DNA of 11,607 nucleotides from Hyphomonas sp. UBA5111. Its GTDB lineage: Bacteria; Pseudomonadota; Alphaproteobacteria; Caulobacterales; Hyphomonadaceae. The translations under genes were made by a program, and so were the position numbers. Shown piece by piece: positions 7,840 through 11,607 of the stretch (the first letter of the stretch is position 1; each line of letters starts with the position of its first letter). The notes below the pieces were generated by a model. It was given only the letters and a program-made list of their open reading frames with translations, did no database searches and had not been told where the DNA came from. Location: the NCBI GenBank assembly GCA_002414505.1, contig DHZF01000067.1:2479-14085 (forward strand), given 5' to 3'.

Positions 7840-8222
7840 TTCGCTCTTGCCCCCTTGTGAATACGTATTTGTTTCGACCACGCGATGGCCAACTCACCGG
7901 AACCATCGTGTTCGGCACAAATGCATAACCAACCCTTAAGGACAATATCCGACGGCAAAGTGAAAAACTTCCCGCCTGAGGGGAATAATTCGCAACTTTT
8001 CTCCACTTGTGTAGTGATCACAGCAGAATACAGAGCCGTACAATCGTCTGCATTGAGGCATGACATTTACATGACAATCGCGTGCGGGTGGGTAAACAGC
8101 GCCCTTCTTCCCGCGCCAACCTGCTGCAAATACAACAGAAGACGCCTCCTGATATCTGGCCCGGACTTGCCGCCGGGGCAGGTTTTTGCAGCTGGAACTG
8201 CGATTCATACGCTCGTCTCCGG
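7840..8222 (-). promoter_or_regulatory. 383-base intergenic region upstream of phyR, no gene seen
   Basis: Both strands were read for a NepR-like short protein and for the EcfG promoter pattern GGAAC-N16/17-CGTT oriented toward phyR. Neither was found. Open frames here have poor codon bias and unrelated sequences. The stretch 7920-8070 is AT-rich compared with its surroundings, fitting a phyR promoter region, but no -10/-35 pair can be named. TGATCA at about 8016-8021 is a short palindrome of no clear meaning. Confidence 0.45.
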
Positions 8223-9347
8223 TCAAACCGGCCGGATCAATTCCATCCGGTAGCCATTCGGGCCGGGTCCATTTTCCAGGGTCGCCCCGATCTGGCTGGC
8301 TGACGCCTTCATGATGCGCTTGCCCAGACCGGCCGTGGAGGTCTCGACAGGGGCTGCCTGGACATGGGCGCCGCCATTGTCCTCGCAGACGACTTTCAGG
8401 CTGCCGTCTTCCTGCATGGCGCCGGTGATCCGGACCTGTCCGGCCTCGCTATCCGCGAAGGCATGCTTGATCGAATTGGCCGCAAATTCGCTCACGATCA
8501 CCGCAAGGGAGCTGGCGACCAGGGTCGAAATGGCCACCGGGACAGCCTCACAGGTGATGCGGACATGCTCCGGCGCGGAATCCTGTAGCAGGCTGGCAAT
8601 ACGGCTGAGGAACTCATCCATCATCACCGCATCATCCAGGGGTGAGTCATGCAACATCTCATGGAGCGCGGCGGTTGCCTCGATCCGCCGGCCGATCGCA
8701 TCGAAGGCGTCGGTCATATCCGCTCCGCGCCGAACGCGGCCCTGATAGACCCGCACCAGGGAAGCGACAGACTGAAGCGAATTCTTGACCCTGTGGTCCA
8801 TCTCGTGGCGCAGGACTCTCTGGGTCTTCAGGGCCAGTCGCAAATCGAGTTCCCGCATCACCTGGCGGGCCATGGTGCGCAGGGCTTTCTTCTGGAAATC
8901 ATTGAGCGCATTCGGCTTGGTGTCGAGCACGCACACCGTCCCGATGGGCAGGCCGTTCGGGGCCCTGAGCAGCGCGCCGGCATAGAAGCGCAGGCCATCG
9001 GCCGGCATGCAGAGCTCATTGTCCGCCGTGCGCGGATCCTTGTGAGTATCGTTGATCTCGACAAAATCGGCGCTGAGAATGACATGCGAACAGATCGACG
9101 TGGCCAGCGGCGTTTCGCGCGCGCCGATGCCGACCTCGGCCTTGAACCATTGCCGGTCCTCGTCGATCAGATTGACCACCGAAATCGGCACATTGCAGAG
9201 CGCGGAAGCGAGTTCGACAATCTCATCGAAATCGGTTTCACGGGGCGTATCGAGAATATCATATTTGCGAAGGGTCTCGAGCCGGAGCGCTTGGTCTGGG
9301 TGCGGGGCGGCTTTCATACAGGCGATATTCCACTCTGGAGGGTTCAT
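8223..9347 (-). CDS. Soluble sensor histidine kinase, GAF + HisKA_2 + HATPase, candidate PhyR phosphodonor
   Basis: 374 residues with no membrane segment, so a cytoplasmic sensor. A GAF domain covers about 23-170 (RKYDILDTPRETDFDEIV, SLRFYAGALL-type core and GTVCVLD at 136-142). The HisKA_2 dimerisation helix carries the phospho-accepting H185 in EMDHRVKNSLQSV. The ATPase domain has its N-box at EFAANSIKHAF (287-297), CEDNGG (321-326) and a GLGKRIM lid (340-346). The HRVKN helix is the HWE/HisKA_2 type, the class that phosphorylates PhyR in Alphaproteobacteria; closeness to phyR on the same strand supports that partnership, though it is not proven. ATG 9347 has GGGGG five bases upstream. A TTG at 9368 is in frame but lacks better support, and ATG 9317 is an alternative that would still keep the GAF domain. 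Confidence 0.9.
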   Translation of the reverse strand: MNPPEWNIACMKAAPHPDQALRLETLRKYDILDTPRETDFDEIVELASALCNVPISVVNLIDEDRQWFKAEVGIGARETPLATSICSHVILSADFVEINDTHKDPRTADNELCMPADGLRFYAGALLRAPNGLPIGTVCVLDTKPNALNDFQKKALRTMARQVMRELDLRLALKTQRVLRHEMDHRVKNSLQSVASLVRVYQGRVRRGADMTDAFDAIGRRIEATAALHEMLHDSPLDDAVMMDEFLSRIASLLQDSAPEHVRITCEAVPVAISTLVASSLAVIVSEFAANSIKHAFADSEAGQVRITGAMQEDGSLKVVCEDNGGAHVQAAPVETSTAGLGKRIMKASASQIGATLENGPGPNGYRMELIRPV

Positions 9348-9502
9348 GGATGCCCCCACTATAAACAAACCTTAACAAAAAAAAGAACCCGCAATGCCAT
9401 TCCATGACCGGAACTGGGAACGAGGGGGGCCGTGACGCCAACAGAGGCGACGCCCGTGAAGGCGCTTGGTGGGGAGGTGAATTTCGGAAATAGCTGCTTC
9501 GC

Positions 9503-9901
9503 TCAGGGGTCCGGCAGCGGCAGGCCCTGGGCCACGTCTGGCCTGCAGGGAGTGATGAAACCGGCGCGCCCCTTCGCATACAGGGCGAGACGCCCCGGCC
9601 CGGGCCGGTTGGACGGTATATGAAGGGCGTGTGGAAACTCCCCTGCCAGAGCGGTGCGCAAGGCGCGGGAGGGCGTGGGCGTGAATGGGCTCGTGTGCGT
9701 CGCGCGACCGGACAAGTCATCCGACAGGGACAGGATGTTTACCCGGCCCCGATGGTCGACGCCCCACAGCATTTGTGAGCCCGGCCCGCCCGCGCGCCGG
9801 AACCAGGCCTTCAGGCGCTGGATGCGCCAGAAGATCAGCGGCCAGACCGGGTAGAGATACCAGGGCAGGTTCTGAATCGGGGAGAAAAGCGAGCAGTCCA
9901 T
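9503..9901 (-). CDS. Small Trp-rich hypothetical protein, possibly membrane-associated
   Basis: 132 residues, family not recognised. The N-terminal third is aromatic (PWYLYPVWPLIFWRIQRLKAWF, residues 13-34, in part) and could lie at a membrane surface, followed by an RRAG segment and a strand-like MLWGVDHRGRVNILSLSDD (44-62). The C-terminal half (63-132) is Pro/Arg-rich and low in recognisable structure. Third codon positions are strongly GC-rich in this frame over the first half, unlike the overlapping frames on both strands, so I take it as real. The ATG at 9901 is the first in frame after a stop. GGAGG at 9916-9920 lies 14 bases upstream, rather far, and can pair with CCTCC upstream of it. 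Same strand as the kinase gene, 155 bases away, so it may or may not be co-transcribed. Confidence 0.55.
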   Translation of the reverse strand: MDCSLFSPIQNLPWYLYPVWPLIFWRIQRLKAWFRRAGGPGSQMLWGVDHRGRVNILSLSDDLSGRATHTSPFTPTPSRALRTALAGEFPHALHIPSNRPGPGRLALYAKGRAGFITPCRPDVAQGLPLPDP

Positions 9902-10107
9902 CGCCGATCATTATACCTCCGTCCACAGAGGGGGAGGATAAGTTTATTTTTGCGGTAGTGGATACGGCAGGATGGGGTGGATTAGAGGGGGGATAGGCGT
10001 CTTTTCCCGGCATGCCGCAGGACTGACTGCAGCGCGTCCAGCATGTATCGGGTGGTTTTAACTCTTCATCGGCTCGTATTCCAGAGCGACAGATGGAGGA
10101 CCCACAT
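9902..10107. other. Divergent intergenic region before the alpha/beta hydrolase gene
   Basis: 206 bases between the leftward small hypothetical gene and the rightward hydrolase gene. It must hold promoters for one or both, but no clear boxes were found. GTGGAT occurs twice (about 9958 and 9978) in a G-rich stretch. The leftward frame that reads through here is rich in Cys/Pro and has poor codon bias, so it is not called as a gene. Confidence 0.4.
9916..9937 (-). promoter_or_regulatory. Hairpin that can mask the Shine-Dalgarno of the small Trp-rich protein gene
   Basis: On the minus strand CCTCC (9937-9933) can pair with GGAGG (9920-9916), loop 12 bases. GGAGG is the only Shine-Dalgarno-like sequence before the ATG at 9901, so folding would hide the ribosome site. 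The stem is only five base pairs and may be chance in GC-rich DNA. Confidence 0.3.
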
Positions 10108-10824
10108 ATGCATTTCCTACTCATTCACGGCAGCTGGCATGGCGCCTGGTGCTGGCACAAGATTGTCCCGCGCCTTCAGGCCGAAGGACACTCTGCGCAC
10201 GCCATCGACCTGCCGGGACGCGGCCGGTCTCCGGCACGGTCCCAACTGGTCAGCCTGAAATCCATGGTGGGCGCCGCGCTTGCCGCTATGCCTGAAGACC
10301 AGACTACGACGATTGTTGTCCATAGCCGCTATGGCGTGCTGGCCTCTCAATTGGCAGAGCTCGCGCCGGAGCGGATTGCGCGGACGATCTATCTCGCCTC
10401 GTTCATGCTGCCGAACGGCAAGGCCGTGGCTGACTATTTCCGCGAAGACCGGGACTCGCAGCTGCCGCCCTTTGTCGACATCAACAGGTTGGGCCTGTGG
10501 GACTGGCTGCGTCCGGAAGCCTATCGTCATGTGCTGTATCATGATTGCCGCGACGAAGATAATGCGCTGGCCGCCTCCCTGCTCTGCCGGGAGCCCCTGA
10601 GGCCCGCCATCGGTAAGTTGCGGCTTACGGATGACCGGTATGGCCGCGTACCGCGCGGTTATATCCGCCTGAGTGAAGATCGCGCTGTCAGCCCATTCCT
10701 GCAAGACCGCCTTCTGAACGAAACGTCATGCGACCGGGTGGAAACTGTCCAGGCCGGGCATTCGGCCTATTTCTCAAAACCCGACCAGTTGACCGCAGCG
10801 ATCTGCCGGATTGCCGGCGGATAA
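10108..10824 (+). CDS. Alpha/beta hydrolase of the plant-esterase-like (SABP2/EstC-type) group
   Basis: 238 residues, typical for the single-domain alpha/beta hydrolases related to plant methyl-ester hydrolases and bacterial EstC. The oxyanion-hole motif LLIHGSWHGAWCW (4-16) is intact. The likely triad is S73, D191 (in RLSEDRAVSP) and H218 (in QAGHSAYFSKP). The nucleophile elbow is unusual: V71-H72-S73-R74-Y75-G76, where the family usually has G-H-S-M-G-G, so both glycines flanking the serine at -2 and +2 are replaced by Val and Tyr. Activity may be altered or lost. Substrate is unknown; a small ester is the family-based guess. No signal peptide, so cytoplasmic. ATG 10108 has GGAGG eight bases upstream and starts right at the first strand; the ATG at 10093 overlaps that Shine-Dalgarno. 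Confidence 0.87.
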   Translation: MHFLLIHGSWHGAWCWHKIVPRLQAEGHSAHAIDLPGRGRSPARSQLVSLKSMVGAALAAMPEDQTTTIVVHSRYGVLASQLAELAPERIARTIYLASFMLPNGKAVADYFREDRDSQLPPFVDINRLGLWDWLRPEAYRHVLYHDCRDEDNALAASLLCREPLRPAIGKLRLTDDRYGRVPRGYIRLSEDRAVSPFLQDRLLNETSCDRVETVQAGHSAYFSKPDQLTAAICRIAGG

Positions 10825-11101
10825 GTACGCCAGGCTGTGAAGGCCCCTGACAAGGGTAAGCAGGTTTCTTAGACGTCGGCCGGAGGCGCGAAACCTCACC
10901 TCATGGAGGTGCCTTACATTCGCTCCAATGCGCGCCTATCTGAGTCCCATGCCGTTGCGCCATTCCGGGCGCACCTGTCCGGCGAGCCCCTTCTGCCACT
11001 GACTGTTTCAGCCCGCGTCGCACACGCGCGCTGCCCTGCCCGGATCGCCGGCGCCCGGTTTCCTGCGCCGCACCCAATTACGAATGCCAAAGGAGACCCT
11101 C
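10825..11101. repeat. Intergenic region with two nested short inverted repeats
   Basis: 277 bases between the hydrolase and the small Lys-rich protein gene. AGGTTTC (10862-10868) pairs perfectly with GAAACCT (10890-10896), and immediately after, CACCTC (10897-10902) pairs with GAGGTG (10906-10911) around a three-base loop. No T-run follows, so this is not a textbook terminator. The second hairpin contains the start of an open frame (10903-11250) that overlaps the Lys-rich gene in another phase and has a composition unlike its neighbours, so I do not call it. The segment must also hold the promoter for the downstream gene. Confidence 0.4.
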
Positions 11102-11230
11102 ATGGCCAAAGGTCAGAAGAAATCAAACAAGGAAATCCGCAAGCCAAAAGCGGAAAAACCCAAGACCAATGCGTCGAACCCGACGCTGAAAGCCGACTCC
11201 ATGCTGGGCGTCGAGAAGAAGAGGCGCTGA
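11102..11230 (+). CDS. Small Lys-rich conserved hypothetical protein (42 residues)
   Basis: 42 residues beginning MAKGQKKSNKEIRKPKAEKP and ending GVEKKRR. It is strongly basic, with no membrane segment or Cys, and looks disordered. Short proteins opening MAKGQ-x-SN-x-E-x-KKPK are, as I recall, widespread in Proteobacteria and annotated only as hypothetical; binding to nucleic acid or the ribosome would fit the charge but is a guess. AAGGAG at 11090-11095, six bases before the ATG, is the strongest Shine-Dalgarno in this part of the window, which supports a real gene despite its size. It stands alone, with a strong hairpin 26 bases after its stop. Confidence 0.82.
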   Translation: MAKGQKKSNKEIRKPKAEKPKTNASNPTLKADSMLGVEKKRR

Positions 11231-11255
11231 GACCTCTGCCGCAGGCTTGAATGAG

Positions 11256-11287
11256 CGAGGGCGGGCGCATCCGCGCGCCTGCCCTCG
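11256..11287. terminator. Strong bidirectional terminator hairpin
   Basis: CGAGGGCGGGCGC (11256-11268) pairs with GCGCCTGCCCTCG (11275-11287): 13 pairs including one G-T, with a six-base loop. It sits between the convergent stops of the Lys-rich protein (11230) and the VOC protein (11302). No long T-run on either side, but TGCTCTTG follows on the plus strand. Position and stability make a shared terminator likely. Confidence 0.72.
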
Positions 11288-11301
11288 TGCTCTTGCATGG
11301 C

Positions 11302-11607
11302 TCAGCCGGTGCGGCCATCCACCCGCCAGTCCGGGAAGCGGCGGACCGTGCCGGCGAACATCAGACAGACTTCATTGCCCGCCGGGTCGCGCAGCCGCGC
11401 CTCGCGCCAGCCCCAGGATTCGTTGGTGGGCTCGCTGTCAAAGACAAGGCCCTTCGCTTTCAACGCTTCGACATGCGCATCCAGCGCGTCGGCAGACGGA
11501 TGATCGAAATAGATCACCGTGCCTGAGCCCACAGACGCACTGACCGTATGGAGCGACAGGGTCGCGCCGCGGCCATCTGCGCTCTCGAACCGGGCATAGC
11601 GCGGCGG
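11302..11607 (-). CDS. VOC/glyoxalase-fold protein, 5' part beyond window
   Basis: 101 residues are visible, reading in one open frame from the right edge to the TGA at 11302. The pattern is that of the C-terminal half of a vicinal-oxygen-chelate domain: strand YARFES (4-9), strand GATLSLHTV, then VIYFDHPSADALDAHVEALKAKG (beta-alpha), DSEPTNESWGWREARLRDPAGNEVCLMFAG. The closing DPAGNEVCLM is the typical last strand, where its Glu is the usual metal ligand position. The family covers glyoxalase I, dioxygenases and antibiotic-binding proteins; nothing visible chooses among these, and many members are uncharacterised. The true start lies outside the window. Convergent with the Lys-rich gene. Confidence 0.85.
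   Translation of the reverse strand, partial: PPRYARFESADGRGATLSLHTVSASVGSGTVIYFDHPSADALDAHVEALKAKGLVFDSEPTNESWGWREARLRDPAGNEVCLMFAGTVRRFPDWRVDGRTG

Noticed and set aside
7885..8253. Possible NepR or other small gene in the gap upstream of phyR
   Set aside because: No translated frame resembles NepR, and codon bias is poor on both strands.
8649..9407. Plus-strand open frame of 252 codons opposite the kinase
   Set aside because: Antisense to an unambiguous GAF/HisKA_2/HATPase kinase.
9717..10124. Minus-strand frame containing an ATG at 9910, four bases after GGAGG
   Set aside because: Third-position GC is much lower than in the 9503-9901 frame and the protein is Pro/Gly filler; the Shine-Dalgarno spacing alone is not enough.
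10903..11250. Plus-strand open frame of 115 codons overlapping the small Lys-rich gene
   Set aside because: Its ATG is in a hairpin loop without an upstream Shine-Dalgarno, and the overlapping 42-codon gene has a strong one in another phase.

Overview
The window looks like chromosomal DNA from a GC-rich alphaproteobacterium, most likely an aquatic Caulobacterales/Hyphomonadaceae-type organism. The evidence is a PhyR general-stress regulator (found only in Alphaproteobacteria), a soluble GAF/HisKA_2 histidine kinase, a ZnuD-like zinc TonB receptor and high third-position GC. This is inferred from gene content, not from a database match. No tRNA, rRNA, insertion sequence, phage gene or CRISPR array was seen.

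Left part, minus strand (1-4387). A family 9 glycoside hydrolase (cellulase) made as a lipoprotein runs off the left edge. Upstream of it lies a tight two-gene operon: a four-helix membrane protein with long charged flanks (2801-4387), then a single-pass protein with a periplasmic von Willebrand A-like fold (2009-2785). I recognise neither as a named family. This pair is the best candidate for an undescribed system here.

Middle (4388-7019, plus strand). A 160-base divergent promoter region separates the unknown operon from a zinc-acquisition unit. That unit is a 100-residue His-rich exported protein followed by a ZnuD/ZnuK-type TonB-dependent receptor with two His/Glu-rich segments. The divergent region holds one weak Zur-like sequence.

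Right-centre, minus strand (7063-9901). phyR sits downstream of a soluble GAF + HisKA_2 + HATPase kinase, which could be its phosphodonor. nepR and ecfG, often beside phyR, are absent from the window. Further upstream is a small Trp-rich hypothetical protein whose Shine-Dalgarno can pair with an upstream CCTCC.

Right end (10108-11607). An alpha/beta hydrolase with an altered nucleophile elbow and a 42-residue Lys-rich protein lie on the plus strand. A VOC/glyoxalase-fold protein on the minus strand is cut by the right edge. A strong 13-bp hairpin between the last two convergent genes is probably a bidirectional terminator.
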